Assembly: GCF_900141855.1 (NCBI RefSeq)
Contig: NZ_FQYU01000001.1
Span: 531,402 to 595,401, forward strand
From: Pseudozobellia thermophila
Lineage (GTDB): Bacteria; Bacteroidota; Bacteroidia; Flavobacteriales; Flavobacteriaceae
Direction: 5' to 3'
DNA: 64,000 nt
Shown here: one piece after another, positions 1-8,656 of the stretch
Position numbering within the stretch: position 1 is the stretch's first letter
Layout: each line of letters opens with the position of its first letter
Program-made: the position numbers and the translations under genes
Notes under the pieces: generated by a model
The model's database searches: none
Told to the model about the DNA's origin: nothing
Seen by the model: only the letters and a program-made list of their open reading frames with translations

Positions 1-1
1 A

Positions 2-310
2 AAGCTGGTCAAACAAATGGAGGATTTCGAGCGTGACCTATTGGAGAACGGAATAACCCAAAGAGGACTTGACAAGGTGAATCGCATTCAGCACGAATTG
101 ATGAAACTCGAGAACGCCACGTTGAAACAAGGCAAGAAGTCCGAAAGGGAAAGCAACACCAATACATCTTCCTTTGTCAATCCCATTATTACCAAGCCTT
201 CAGTACTAGAGAATTATCGAAAGGAAGTTGAGATTTTAAATAGGCAAGCCTTACCTTTGCGCCAAAATTACCAAAACAAGGTCAAGGAGTACTTCAAAGG
301 CGATGATTGA
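2..310 (+). CDS. C-terminal end of a large DUF4175-type protein (5' truncated by window)
   Basis: The frame is open from base 2, so the first visible Met is internal and only the last ~102 residues are present. The tail is hydrophilic and charged, ending in KEYFKGDD. I assign it to DUF4175 mainly from position: in Flavobacteriia a very large DUF4175 protein commonly sits directly upstream of ybeY and mnmG, as here. Its stop overlaps the ybeY start by 8 nt, suggesting translational coupling. The function of DUF4175 proteins is not established. The assignment rests on context, not on a recognised motif in the visible part. Confidence 0.6.
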   Translation, partial: KLVKQMEDFERDLLENGITQRGLDKVNRIQHELMKLENATLKQGKKSERESNTNTSSFVNPIITKPSVLENYRKEVEILNRQALPLRQNYQNKVKEYFKGDD

Positions 311-722
311 ATTCAATTACGAGGTCGATTTTAGGATAGAGGACACAACGAAGTTTTCCGATTGGATAACTAGGGTTGTGATGTCGGAAGGCAAGGTTGT
401 GGGCGACATTTCCTATGTGTTTTGCTCTGACGAGTACTTGTTGGATTTGAATCAAAAGTATCTTTCCCACGACACGTATACCGATATCATCACCTTCGAT
501 TATTGTCAGGGCAATACGGTTTCGGGCGATATTTTTATTTCCATAGACCGGGTGGAGGACAACAGTAAGACCTTTCAGGTTCCCTTTCATGAGGAAGTAC
601 TTCGGGTGTGCGCCCATGGCGTTTTGCACTTGGCAGGGTATAAGGACAAGACCGAAGGGGATGCCCGCTTGATGAGGCAGAAGGAAGAAGAAAAAATTAG
701 AATGTTCCACGTGGAACAATGA
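303..722 (+). CDS. ybeY: Endoribonuclease YbeY (rRNA maturation, ribosome quality control)
   Basis: YbeY is a single-strand-specific metallo-RNase involved in 16S rRNA 3' maturation and 70S quality control. The 139-aa length fits the family. The signature HGVLHLAGYKD is at residues 105-115. H105 and H109 match the first two zinc ligands, but the third position (usually His in a GYDH context) is D115. To my knowledge this Lys-Asp variant is common in Bacteroidota. The ATG at 303 overlaps the upstream stop by 8 nt. The last codons (MFHVEQ) are written by a 16-bp parS palindrome at 703-718, so the C-terminus doubles as a DNA site. Confidence 0.93.
   Translation: MIEFNYEVDFRIEDTTKFSDWITRVVMSEGKVVGDISYVFCSDEYLLDLNQKYLSHDTYTDIITFDYCQGNTVSGDIFISIDRVEDNSKTFQVPFHEEVLRVCAHGVLHLAGYKDKTEGDARLMRQKEEEKIRMFHVEQ
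703..718. promoter_or_regulatory. parS: parS centromere site (ParB binding), perfect palindrome
   Basis: TGTTCCACGTGGAACA is a perfect 16-bp palindrome. It matches the bacterial parS consensus TGTTtCACGTGaAACA in its C/G variant, the form known from Pseudomonas. It lies inside the last codons of ybeY, 24 bp before mnmG. A second near-identical copy is at 3090-3103. parS sites cluster near oriC in most bacteria, often close to mnmG (gidA). Confidence 0.85.
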
Positions 723-742
723 ACGATTAGAAGAAGGAAAAT

Positions 743-2611
743 ATGTTTCTAGAGGAATATGATGTGATTGTTGTGGGTGGGGGACACGCTGGTGCCGAGG
801 CTGCCGCCGCGGCGGCCAACATGGGTTCCAAAACCTTGTTGGTTACCATGAACCTGCAGACCATTGGACAAATGTCTTGTAACCCGGCCATGGGCGGTAT
901 CGCCAAGGGGCAGATCGTAAGGGAGATCGATGCCTTGGGCGGCTATAGCGGCATTATTTCGGACAAGTCCGCCATCCAGTTCAAAATGCTCAACAAATCG
1001 AAGGGCCCGGCGATGTGGAGTCCCCGTTCGCAAAACGACCGGATGCGTTTTGCCGAAGAGTGGCGATTGGCACTCGAAGGCATACCCAAGCTCGATTTTT
1101 ATCAGGAAATGGTCGGGGGACTTTTGATCGAGAACAATAGAATTGCGGGCGTTAAAACCTCCCTGGGAATTGAGATCAGGGCCAGGGCGGTGGTACTGAC
1201 AAACGGCACCTTTCTCAATGGGCTGATCCATATCGGGGAAAAACAGTTCGGCGGAGGTCGTGCAGGCGAAAAAGCCGCTACAGGCATTACCGAGGAATTG
1301 ACCTCCTTGGGCTTTGAATCGGGAAGGATGAAGACGGGTACGCCACCCAGGGTCGATGGAAGGTCCTTGGATTATTCCGTGATGATTCCCCAACCTGGGG
1401 ATGAACGGCCTGAAAAATTCTCCTATTTGAACACCCCCGTATTGGAGGTGCAGCGCGATTGTTATATGACGCACACCAGTGCCCTGGTACACGATTTGTT
1501 ACGCGAGGGCTTTGATCGATCGCCCATGTTCAACGGTCGAATCAAGAGTATTGGGCCTAGGTATTGTCCTTCCATAGAGGATAAGATTAATCGCTTTGCC
1601 GATAAGGACAGCCATCAGATTTTTGTCGAACCCGAGGGCTGGGATACGGTGGAGGTTTACGTAAACGGATTTTCCACCTCCCTGCCCGAAGATGTCCAAT
1701 TCAAGGCCCTGCGCTCGGTCAAGGGCTTTGAGAAAGTGAAGTTCTTTAGGCCGGGCTACGCTATAGAATACGATTATTTTCCACCTACCCAACTGAAGCA
1801 TACCCTAGAGACCAAGCTGGTCGAGAACCTGTATTTCGCCGGTCAGATCAATGGCACTACGGGCTATGAGGAAGCCGCTTCACAGGGACTTATGGCGGGT
1901 ATCAATGCGCACCTGAAACTGAACGAAAAAGAGCCTTTTGTCTTAAAAAGGGACGAAGCCTATATCGGGGTTTTGATAGACGATTTGATTACAAAGGGCA
2001 CCGAGGAGCCTTATCGCATGTTTACTTCCAGGGCCGAATATCGAACCTTGTTGAGGCAAGACAATGCCGATTTGAGGTTAACGCCCAAGAGTTTTGCTAT
2101 GGGGTTGGCCAGCGAGGAGCGTATGAAAAGGATGGAACGGAAGGAGCAAAAGGCGGCCTCATTTGTTTCCTTTTTTAGGGAGACCAGCTTTCGTCCAGAG
2201 GATATTAACCCGATTTTGGAGCGCCTTGATTCTTCCTTGGTCAAACAACCGGACAAGATGTTCAAGGTTTTTTCCAGACCCCATGTGACCATGGACCATA
2301 TGCTGCAATTGGAACCGGTTTCCCGTTTCGTGGAGGAGCACGATTTGGATAGGGAAGTGCTTGAACAGACCGAAATCCAAATCAAATATTCCGGATATAT
2401 TGAAAAGGAAAAGCTCAATGCCGACAAATTGCACCGTCTCGAAAACGTTCAGATTCCCCCCAATTTTGACTATTCCAAATTGAAATCCCTGTCGTATGAG
2501 GCGCGGGAAAAGCTCAACGCCATACAACCGGTTACCATTGCGCAGGCTGCCCGGGTAAGTGGCGTTAACCCTTCCGATATTAGTGTTCTTTTAGTGTATT
2601 TAGGCAGATAG
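743..2611 (+). CDS. mnmG: tRNA uridine-5-carboxymethylaminomethyl modification enzyme MnmG (GidA)
   Basis: MnmG is an FAD enzyme that, with MnmE, installs the carboxymethylaminomethyl group on wobble U34 of several tRNAs. The dinucleotide-binding motif GGGHAG is at residues 12-17, just after the N-terminal beta strand. The conserved MSCNPAMGG segment and the MKTGTPPRVDGR motif are both visible. The length of 622 aa is normal. The ATG at 743 follows an A-rich leader (AGAAGGAAAAT). It is preceded by ybeY and followed 3 nt later by a small membrane protein gene, so it is probably co-transcribed with both. No defect seen. Confidence 0.97.
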   Translation: MFLEEYDVIVVGGGHAGAEAAAAAANMGSKTLLVTMNLQTIGQMSCNPAMGGIAKGQIVREIDALGGYSGIISDKSAIQFKMLNKSKGPAMWSPRSQNDRMRFAEEWRLALEGIPKLDFYQEMVGGLLIENNRIAGVKTSLGIEIRARAVVLTNGTFLNGLIHIGEKQFGGGRAGEKAATGITEELTSLGFESGRMKTGTPPRVDGRSLDYSVMIPQPGDERPEKFSYLNTPVLEVQRDCYMTHTSALVHDLLREGFDRSPMFNGRIKSIGPRYCPSIEDKINRFADKDSHQIFVEPEGWDTVEVYVNGFSTSLPEDVQFKALRSVKGFEKVKFFRPGYAIEYDYFPPTQLKHTLETKLVENLYFAGQINGTTGYEEAASQGLMAGINAHLKLNEKEPFVLKRDEAYIGVLIDDLITKGTEEPYRMFTSRAEYRTLLRQDNADLRLTPKSFAMGLASEERMKRMERKEQKAASFVSFFRETSFRPEDINPILERLDSSLVKQPDKMFKVFSRPHVTMDHMLQLEPVSRFVEEHDLDREVLEQTEIQIKYSGYIEKEKLNADKLHRLENVQIPPNFDYSKLKSLSYEAREKLNAIQPVTIAQAARVSGVNPSDISVLLVYLGR

Positions 2612-2614
2612 GTT

Positions 2615-3088
2615 ATGGTGGAATTGAAACAGGAAAAACCGTTTACCGTCAAAATTTTGGGCGGCTTTTTATTGCTCTTGGTCGCCTTTTTGGTTGGTTC
2701 CGGCCATGGTATGCCCTTGAGTCAATTGCTTACCATGGGCGGACTGGGCTTGTTGTTGCTCGGCTACTCGGTTTCGTACGAGATTTATTCGGATTATAAC
2801 AACAAAAGGTGCTTTAAGCTTTTTGGTCTTCCCCTGTTCAAAAGCGATTTGAAAATTGAATTCCCAGATTATATCTCCTTGTTTTCCGCACGGGTAGGGA
2901 AGGGTTCCGATTGGGGTCCGATTGCAGCCATGGGCGGGTCGGCCGGGAGCCAGAGGTATACAGTACGTATGTTTAGGGGCAGGCAGCATTTTACCCTGTA
3001 TAGAAGCTCAAAGCTTGAAAAGGCCCAGGAGAAATCGGAGGCCTTGGCTAGCTTGTTGAAGGTGCCGGTCAAGGAGAAAATTGGATAA
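2615..3088 (+). CDS. Small membrane protein of unknown function
   Basis: A 157-aa protein with two hydrophobic segments near the N-terminus (about residues 14-29 and 36-53). A soluble C-terminal part of about 100 residues follows, with alternating beta-like stretches and a glycine/serine-rich loop (MGGSAGSQ). The layout resembles small membrane proteins carrying a PH-like cytoplasmic domain, but no diagnostic motif is visible and I do not recognise the family. It starts 3 nt after the mnmG stop and is probably in the same transcript. A parS-like palindrome begins two bases after its stop. Confidence 0.75.
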   Translation: MVELKQEKPFTVKILGGFLLLLVAFLVGSGHGMPLSQLLTMGGLGLLLLGYSVSYEIYSDYNNKRCFKLFGLPLFKSDLKIEFPDYISLFSARVGKGSDWGPIAAMGGSAGSQRYTVRMFRGRQHFTLYRSSKLEKAQEKSEALASLLKVPVKEKIG

Positions 3089-3089
3089 G

Positions 3090-3103
3090 GTTCCACGTGG
3101 AAC
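3090..3103. promoter_or_regulatory. parS: Second parS-like site
   Basis: GTTCCACGTGGAAC is a perfect 14-bp palindrome equal to the core of the 703-718 site. Only the outermost base on each side differs (G...G instead of T...A), so it matches 14 of 16 positions. It lies in the intergenic gap downstream of the small membrane protein gene. Two copies within 2.4 kb strengthen the reading of both as ParB sites. Confidence 0.75.
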
Positions 3104-3267
3104 GTTTGCAATATGGAAACCTTTTTTGCGTTATATCACGTTAAAAAAATTTGCCCTGCACGCGGATTTTTTAACCCTTTGGGTTTTGATTTGAATGCGG
3201 GCAAGGACCTAGGCTTTGAGCTTGGTGTGGTTTTTTGATGTGTTCTCGATGTTCTAAAACTAGGTCC

Positions 3268-3819
3268 ATGCGTAAATCAATAGCCATTGCCGGTCTTTTG
3301 TTTTTCTCCTTTTCCTGTATCCCCGTCCGGGTGGCCCCCAGCATAAAAGACTATAAAGTCACCAAGGGAAAACGGTTTAAACGATCGCTTTCGAAAAGGA
3401 ATTTTTTCATTTTCGAAGACCCCAAGGAAGCCAACGAATTTTATAATTATGTCAATACGAAGTTTCAATTGAACCACGTCAACGTGTATGACGATGTTCC
3501 TTTTACGATCGACGGACAAAACTATTTTTTTGCCTTTTACGAAATAAGTATTCCCAATAAAACCTTGAATCTTGCACCGGCGCTTTTTAATGTGGCCATG
3601 AACAGGCTTCTCGACACCGAGGACGACACCTACATCGATGGACAGGATATGCTCAGAAAGGATGATTGGTACATCGCCATAGAAGTATATAGCGACGCAG
3701 AGAAAGATTGTTTAAGTGAGGATTCCCTTTCCAGGGATTCGGTTTTGGCGTATCTTAGGGGTCTGAAAAACGAATACCTGACCATTCACAACTACCATGA
3801 AACTGTTTTTAGAAACTAG
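3268..3819 (+). CDS. Putative lipoprotein of unknown function
   Basis: The start at 3268 is preferred over an upstream in-frame ATG at 3235 because it puts a clean lipoprotein signal peptide first (MRKSIAIAGLLFFSFSC, lipobox FSFSC). The mature ~167-aa protein is acidic, rich in Asp and Tyr, with no motif I recognise. It overlaps the following methyltransferase gene by 23 nt, so the two are probably translated together. Likely anchored in the inner or outer membrane facing the periplasm. Confidence 0.7.
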   Translation: MRKSIAIAGLLFFSFSCIPVRVAPSIKDYKVTKGKRFKRSLSKRNFFIFEDPKEANEFYNYVNTKFQLNHVNVYDDVPFTIDGQNYFFAFYEISIPNKTLNLAPALFNVAMNRLLDTEDDTYIDGQDMLRKDDWYIAIEVYSDAEKDCLSEDSLSRDSVLAYLRGLKNEYLTIHNYHETVFRN

Positions 3820-4627
3820 GGATTTTTCCGTTTCGGGAGAAGAGTTCAAATTGCTGTACGACCAAGAGCTTGATATGTTGGTCACCGATCCGCAGCCCGA
3901 AAAATTGGATGCCTATTATCAAAGCAGCTCGTACATTTCCCATACCGATTCGAACGAAACCTTTACCGACAAACTGTATCAGGGCGTAAAGCGATTCAGC
4001 CTATGGACCAAGGTTCTGCTGATCAATACGTATGCCAAGGGCGAAAAGACCGTGTTGGATGTCGGTGCCGGTACGGGAGACTTTTTATTGAAGGCCCGCG
4101 ATATGGGCTGGTCGGTTGCAGGGGTTGAGCCGAATATCGATGCCCGGCTGCGTTCCCGCGAAAAGAAAATGGAACTCCTGCCGAGTTTGGATGCATTGCC
4201 CGAAAAACGCTATAAGGTAATTACCTTGTGGCACGTGTTGGAGCACTTGCCCGACCTCGAAGCGCAGATCGCCAAACTGAAATCGTTGTTGGATGACGAT
4301 GGGGTTTTGGTCGTGGCCGTTCCCAATTTTAAATCTTTCGATGCAAAACATTACGGCAGGTTTTGGGCGGCCTATGACGTGCCCCGACACCTCTGGCACT
4401 TTTCGGCCACCGCCGTGGAAAAGGTTTTCGCCAAACAGGGCATGCGATTGGTCAAGAGAAAACCCATGTGGTTCGATTCGTTTTATGTTTCCTTGCTTTC
4501 CGAAAAGTACAGGTCGGGCAAATCCAATTTCCTAAAAGCTTTTTATGTTGGCCTGCGATCAAACTTGATGGCTTTGTTGACCCGTGAGTTCTCATCCGCT
4601 ATCTATATTATCAAAAAGGGCGGATAG
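3797..4627 (+). CDS. Class I SAM-dependent methyltransferase
   Basis: 276 aa with a standard Rossmann SAM-binding site: motif I VLDVGAGTGDF at residues 86-96 and the post-III segment LWHVLEHLPD at about 144-153, typical of the Methyltransf_11/23 group. The N-terminal ~70 residues look like a specific substrate module. Gene order mnmG-x-x-methyltransferase is common in Flavobacteriia, which argues for a core function, but the substrate cannot be read from sequence. Starts inside the preceding lipoprotein gene. Confidence 0.88.
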   Translation: MKLFLETRDFSVSGEEFKLLYDQELDMLVTDPQPEKLDAYYQSSSYISHTDSNETFTDKLYQGVKRFSLWTKVLLINTYAKGEKTVLDVGAGTGDFLLKARDMGWSVAGVEPNIDARLRSREKKMELLPSLDALPEKRYKVITLWHVLEHLPDLEAQIAKLKSLLDDDGVLVVAVPNFKSFDAKHYGRFWAAYDVPRHLWHFSATAVEKVFAKQGMRLVKRKPMWFDSFYVSLLSEKYRSGKSNFLKAFYVGLRSNLMALLTREFSSAIYIIKKGG

Positions 4628-4629
4628 GC

Positions 4630-4794
4630 CTAAAAATCCATTTTAAAGCTTTTTAAGCGCTCAATGAAGTAGGGGTCGATAAGAACGTGTTCCTGCAAAA
4701 AATTGTTGCTTAGAAAGCAAATATAGGCGTCGTTTGTGATAGTCCGGGTCAATCGCCACTCATGATTACCATAAAGAAAGATTATGGCTTCCAT
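4630..4794 (-). CDS. Possible small protein (54 aa), unknown
   Basis: The 300-nt gap between the methyltransferase and ompH genes holds a minus-strand ORF of 54 codons with an ATG preceded by an A-rich stretch (AGCGAAAA). The composition is protein-like (MEAIIFLYGNHEWRL near the start, YFIERLKSFKMDF at the end). It converges on the methyltransferase gene, ending 3 nt past its stop. No family recognised, and chance ORFs of this length occur. Confidence 0.35.
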   Translation of the reverse strand: MEAIIFLYGNHEWRLTRTITNDAYICFLSNNFLQEHVLIDPYFIERLKSFKMDF

Positions 4795-4870
4795 TTTTCG
4801 CTTTTGACCCTTGTGCGGGCATAAATCGCAATTAGAAATTTAAATATGTAGGGTTTCCAAAAAGCTTTCC

Positions 4871-4878
4871 TATTTTTG
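4871..4878 (+). promoter_or_regulatory. Bacteroidota -7 promoter box for the OmpH-like gene
   Basis: TATTTTTG matches the Bacteroidota consensus TAnnTTTG, 49 nt upstream of the ATG at 4928. No good -33 TTTG is visible at the usual spacing, so this is a half-supported promoter. Confidence 0.45.
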
Positions 4879-4927
4879 CGCATCCCGATAAACGGGAATT
4901 AATAAATCTTTAAGAAAATAGTCGAGT

Positions 4928-5434
4928 ATGAAAAATATGGTTTGGGCGATCGTGGTTTTGGCATTTGTTTCGTGCAAGGAGCAAAAGATCGGTTACGTAG
5001 ACAATGTCAAGTTGATGGAAGCCTATCAGGAAAAAATTGATATCGAGGAGAACTTCAAGGCCAAGGCCGATGCCCTTGCCAAAAAAAGGGACAGTATATC
5101 GCAGGCTTTTCAAAGGGAAGCACAGGCCTTTCAAGAAAAGGCGCAAAAGATGTCGCCGAAAAAGGCACAGGAAGAATATGGCATGATGCAGCAAAAAGGC
5201 CAGCTGATCGGCCAGCAGCTTCAACAGGAAGACCAACAGCTCCAGATCGAGGGACAAACCGAAATGGACAGTGTGGTAAGCAAGGTCAAGAAAGAGATCA
5301 AGGCCTACGGGAAAGCCAATGGCTACACGTATATCTTGGGAGGCGGTGATGGTGGTAGCGTACTTTACGGTACCGAGGCCAACGACCTGACCCAGGAAAT
5401 CGTTAAGATCCTAAACGAGAAGTACAGCAAATAA
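4928..5434 (+). CDS. OmpH/Skp-family periplasmic chaperone-like lipoprotein
   Basis: 168 aa. The short signal peptide ends in a lipobox (AFVSC, Cys16), followed by the Skp/OmpH hallmark (KIGYVDNVKLMEAYQE). A long Lys/Glu/Gln-rich coiled coil (about residues 35-110) and a C-terminal segment (AYGKANGYTYIL) close the fold. OmpH/Skp proteins hold unfolded outer-membrane proteins in the periplasm. The lipid anchor differs from soluble E. coli Skp but is not rare in Bacteroidota. It has its own promoter box and terminator, so it is probably monocistronic. Confidence 0.87.
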   Translation: MKNMVWAIVVLAFVSCKEQKIGYVDNVKLMEAYQEKIDIEENFKAKADALAKKRDSISQAFQREAQAFQEKAQKMSPKKAQEEYGMMQQKGQLIGQQLQQEDQQLQIEGQTEMDSVVSKVKKEIKAYGKANGYTYILGGGDGGSVLYGTEANDLTQEIVKILNEKYSK

Positions 5435-5461
5435 AGGTAGTTGCCCTACCTGGGATACCTG

Positions 5462-5492
5462 CCCCGAACGGCCGACCGTTCGGGGTTTTTTT
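5462..5492 (+). terminator. Rho-independent terminator after the OmpH-like gene
   Basis: The 10-bp perfect stem CCCCGAACGG / CCGTTCGGGG with loop CCGA is followed by seven T. It sits between convergent genes; the T tract overlaps the last codon of the DoxX-like gene on the other strand. Confidence 0.88.
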
Positions 5493-5889
5493 ATGCCTGA
5501 AGCAAATGGACCAAGAATATGGCAGGGATAAAATAAACGGCTATGGTCTTGGCGCCATCATAATCCTTGGCCATGCGCTGGCCGAAAAGCAACATCAAAA
5601 GGGCCACACAGGAAAGCACGCTTCCGTAAAGGGCGTAGGTCGTCTTGCCCAACACAATGATCTCATAGAGACCTACCGCGCACAAGGCTCCCGATACGGT
5701 CTCGAGAACCAGAATGGTAAGCAATAAAAAGGGAACCAAGGCGTGTAGGGGGGTATTGGCGAAATGCTCCTTCAGCCAAGAGACGTTTCCCTTCCAATCA
5801 AAAATCTTGTCGATTCCACTTTGTAGAAATACGATTATCAAAAAAATCAAGAGCAGTACATGTGGGACGTAGGTGGTCAAATTTTCCAT
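5491..5889 (-). CDS. DoxX-like integral membrane protein
   Basis: 132 aa with four hydrophobic segments (about residues 8-27, 50-72, 80-100 and 112-131). The FLQSGIDKIFDW stretch after helix 1 is typical of DoxX/DoxD-like proteins. The molecular role of such proteins in this group is unknown; some members are linked to redox or quinone metabolism. A TAnnTTTG box reads toward it from 5913-5920. It lies downstream of holB on the same strand but with its own promoter box. Confidence 0.75.
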   Translation of the reverse strand: MENLTTYVPHVLLLIFLIIVFLQSGIDKIFDWKGNVSWLKEHFANTPLHALVPFLLLTILVLETVSGALCAVGLYEIIVLGKTTYALYGSVLSCVALLMLLFGQRMAKDYDGAKTIAVYFIPAIFLVHLLQA

Positions 5890-5912
5890 AATCTATAGTT
5901 TTAAACGGTTAA

Positions 5913-5920
5913 CAAATGTA
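5913..5920 (-). promoter_or_regulatory. -7 promoter box for the DoxX-like gene
   Basis: On the minus strand this reads TACATTTG (TAnnTTTG), 23 nt before the ATG at 5889. No convincing -33 element. Confidence 0.4.
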
Positions 5921-5960
5921 AGCCGGTCACACAAGGGCCGGCATTTGGGGGAAGAAAGAA

Positions 5961-7112
5961 CTAGGCCGCTTTTTTGTGCAACAGGCGGGTCAAGCGGATG
6001 GAAAGGTCCGTCAATATAATCTTGGAATTTCCATTTCGTTCGATGTGGTAAATGGCGTCTTCCAGTTCTTTGGCGATATCTAAAATGTTGTTTTCATGGA
6101 CAAAGGGGGCGAACTTTTCGAGTTGAAACCCTTCGACCTGCACCCTCATATAGGCGAGTTCCCTTACGTTGTAGTTGATGAGCATGGCCTGCCGCATGAC
6201 CACGAGGCAATAGTGCAAAAACTTCTTCTGGGTTTCTCGTCCGGTTTTCGACACCTCGTCGCTCCACATAATCAGTTCGTGAATGGCACCTTTGTTGCCC
6301 TTGGCCTTAAAGGCACTCCTTACCCATTGAACAAACCACTTTTCAAAGACAAGGTCCTCCGAGTCTTCGTTCATCAGGTCGAGGGCCTTGTTAAAGTTTC
6401 CGTTGGCCTCATGGGCTATACGCATGGCTTCCTCGCGGGCCATGCCCCTTTCGACAAGGGCATCACCGATGGCCTCTTCGGCCAAGGGAGGAAAGTGTAG
6501 AATTTGGCAGCGCGACCTAATGGTCTGGATAATCTGTTCCTCGTCTTCGGCGATAAGCAGAAAAACGGTTTGCTTGGGGGGTTCCTCGATAAGTTTCAGC
6601 AACTTGTTGGCGGCAGCATCGTTCATTTTGTCCGCCATCCAGATCAACATCACCTTGTATCCGCCTTCGTAGGATTTTAGGCTAAGTTTTTTTACGATGT
6701 CCTGGGCCTCGTCGACACCGATCTGTCCTTGCTTCTTTTCGATTCCGATAAGTCGGTACCAGTCAAAAAGGTTCCCATAGGGTTGCTCGCGCAGAAACTG
6801 GCGCCACTCTTCCATGTAATGGTCGCTTACGGCGTGGCTTTTGACCTTGTCGGAATTGGATACGGGAAAGGCAAAATGCATGTCGGGATGCGAGAACGAA
6901 TCGAACTTGAGGTTACACGATGCGTTTTCGCCCGTGTTTTCACCGCCCCGGTTGTTGCAGATAATGTACTGGGCATAGGCGACCGCCATGGGCAAGGTGC
7001 CACAGCCCTCGGGGCCCACGAACAATTGTGCATGCGGAATCCGCCCTGCCTCGGCACTCGTGGCGAGGTGCTTTTTTATATGTGCAAGACCCAAAATATC
7101 TTTGAACAACAT
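5961..7112 (-). CDS. holB: DNA polymerase III delta' subunit (clamp loader)
   Basis: 383 aa from the preferred start MLFKDILGLAHIKKHL; an ATG 48 nt further upstream would add a non-conserved tail. Delta' is the stator subunit of the clamp loader. The segment GPEGCGTL (33-40) stands where a P-loop would be and is degenerate, as expected for delta'. The zinc module found in E. coli delta' is eroded here: only C52 and C66 remain, but the HPD motif that follows it (75-77) is kept. The sensor-like SRCQILHFP segment near the middle is also conserved. Confidence 0.9.
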   Translation of the reverse strand: MLFKDILGLAHIKKHLATSAEAGRIPHAQLFVGPEGCGTLPMAVAYAQYIICNNRGGENTGENASCNLKFDSFSHPDMHFAFPVSNSDKVKSHAVSDHYMEEWRQFLREQPYGNLFDWYRLIGIEKKQGQIGVDEAQDIVKKLSLKSYEGGYKVMLIWMADKMNDAAANKLLKLIEEPPKQTVFLLIAEDEEQIIQTIRSRCQILHFPPLAEEAIGDALVERGMAREEAMRIAHEANGNFNKALDLMNEDSEDLVFEKWFVQWVRSAFKAKGNKGAIHELIMWSDEVSKTGRETQKKFLHYCLVVMRQAMLINYNVRELAYMRVQVEGFQLEKFAPFVHENNILDIAKELEDAIYHIERNGNSKIILTDLSIRLTRLLHKKAA

Positions 7113-7276
7113 GGCCCAAAGATAGTTTTTTTGGGGCAAGTGCTTCATGTGGTCCACCATCTTAATTTTTTAAATTTTACACGATAAGGGTATAAGCCGG
7201 CACCGGCGAAGATCGACTTCGAATTTTAAGCGTTAAAGTCTTGTTTATATGCCCTTCACCCTAGCGTCTTTTTATT

Positions 7277-7284
7277 TACATTTG
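7277..7284 (+). promoter_or_regulatory. -7 promoter box for pgk
   Basis: TACATTTG matches TAnnTTTG, 21 nt upstream of the pgk ATG at 7306. No -33 TTTG at the usual distance. Confidence 0.5.
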
Positions 7285-7305
7285 CGATTCTCAAAAACTT
7301 TATTC

Positions 7306-8499
7306 ATGAAAACGATCGACGATTTTAATTTTGAAAATAAAAAAGCACTTATTCGGGTAGACTTCAACGTTCCTTTGAACGAATCGTTCGAGGTAACCGA
7401 TTCGAATCGAATAGAGGCGGCCAAGCCAACGATTATAAAGGTTCTTGAAGATGGTGGCAGTGCCGTCCTTATGAGTCATTTGGGCAGGCCAAAAGGACAA
7501 AAAAACCCGGATCTTTCGCTGAAGCATATCGCCAACAAGGTGTCGGAAATAATAGGCGTCAGTGTCAAGTTCGTCGAAGACTCCGTAGGCAAGGTGGCCG
7601 AGGAGGCCGTTGCGGCCTTACAGCCGGGCGAGGTGCTTTTGTTGGAAAACCTGAGGTTTCATGCCGAAGAGGAAAAAGGGGATGAGGAGTTCGCCGAAAA
7701 GCTGTCAAAGCTGGGCGATATCTATGTAAACGATGCCTTCGGTACGGCCCATAGGGCCCATGCCTCTACTACCATTGTGGCCAAGTTTTTTCCCGAAAAC
7801 AAATGTTTTGGCTATTTGTTGGCCAAGGAAATCGAAGCGATCGAAAAGGTGATGCGTACCGGAGAAAAACCGGTGTTGGCCATTTTAGGGGGCGCCAAGG
7901 TTTCTTCAAAAATTACCATCATCGAGAATATTCTTGACAAGGTAGACCACTTGATCATAGGCGGGGGCATGACCTACACCTTCGTCAAGGCCCAGGGAGG
8001 CCATGTAGGGGATTCTATCTGTGAGGACGACAAAATGGACCTCGCCCTGGATATATTGAAACAAGCCAAGGAAAAAGGGGTTCAAGTGCATATTCCCGTC
8101 GATGTCTTGGCCGCCAACGACTTTTCGAACGATGCCGAGACCCAGATAGTGGACGTGAACGAAATTCCCGATGGATGGCAAGGATTGGACGCCGGCCCCA
8201 AAACACTTGAGCATTTTAAGAAGGTTATCTTGCAGGCCAGAACCATCCTGTGGAACGGTCCGGTCGGAGTTTTTGAAATGGAGGCTTTTGCAAAGGGCAC
8301 CATCGCCGTTGGCAACTTCATTGACGAAGCTACCCAAAACGGGGCGTTTTCCCTTGTCGGGGGCGGGGATTCGGTAGCGGCCGTGAAGCAGTTCGGCTTT
8401 GAAAACAAGGTAAGTTATGTTTCGACCGGAGGAGGGGCAATGCTGGAAAGCCTCGAAGGTAAAACCCTGCCAGGTATTGCCGCAATAATCGGGCAATAA
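7306..8499 (+). CDS. pgk: Phosphoglycerate kinase
   Basis: 397 aa, the normal bacterial length. The start is set at 7306 ([19 protein letters not shown]); an upstream ATG at 7249 precedes the promoter box and would add an unrelated tail. It transfers phosphate between 1,3-bisphosphoglycerate and ADP in glycolysis. Visible landmarks are RVDFNVPLN (17-25), SHLGRPKG, the hinge LGGAKVSSK, and the nucleotide-site GGGDSVAAV near the C-terminus. It stands alone here, not with gap or tpiA. Confidence 0.97.
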   Translation: MKTIDDFNFENKKALIRVDFNVPLNESFEVTDSNRIEAAKPTIIKVLEDGGSAVLMSHLGRPKGQKNPDLSLKHIANKVSEIIGVSVKFVEDSVGKVAEEAVAALQPGEVLLLENLRFHAEEEKGDEEFAEKLSKLGDIYVNDAFGTAHRAHASTTIVAKFFPENKCFGYLLAKEIEAIEKVMRTGEKPVLAILGGAKVSSKITIIENILDKVDHLIIGGGMTYTFVKAQGGHVGDSICEDDKMDLALDILKQAKEKGVQVHIPVDVLAANDFSNDAETQIVDVNEIPDGWQGLDAGPKTLEHFKKVILQARTILWNGPVGVFEMEAFAKGTIAVGNFIDEATQNGAFSLVGGGDSVAAVKQFGFENKVSYVSTGGGAMLESLEGKTLPGIAAIIGQ

Positions 8500-8656
8500 G
8501 ACCGTTATCGATAAATGGGGGCGGTACGGCCTTGCGGCTTTATCCGGGGAAAGATTTTATTTTTCCGAAAAAATATACGATTTTAGTGGGATGGCGAAGA
8601 TTGCCCGCCCCACATGTTTCGATGGTCTATCGCTTTTCTATCACATAAGTTTTTCT

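Noticed and set aside
749-1492. 247-codon minus-strand frame inside mnmG
   Set aside because: Antisense to a conserved gene, with low-complexity composition and no domain.
4228-4240. GCACGTG-type palindromes resembling parS (also near 16187 and 46473)
   Set aside because: Only the CACGTG core matches; the flanking TGTT/AACA bases that ParB needs are absent.
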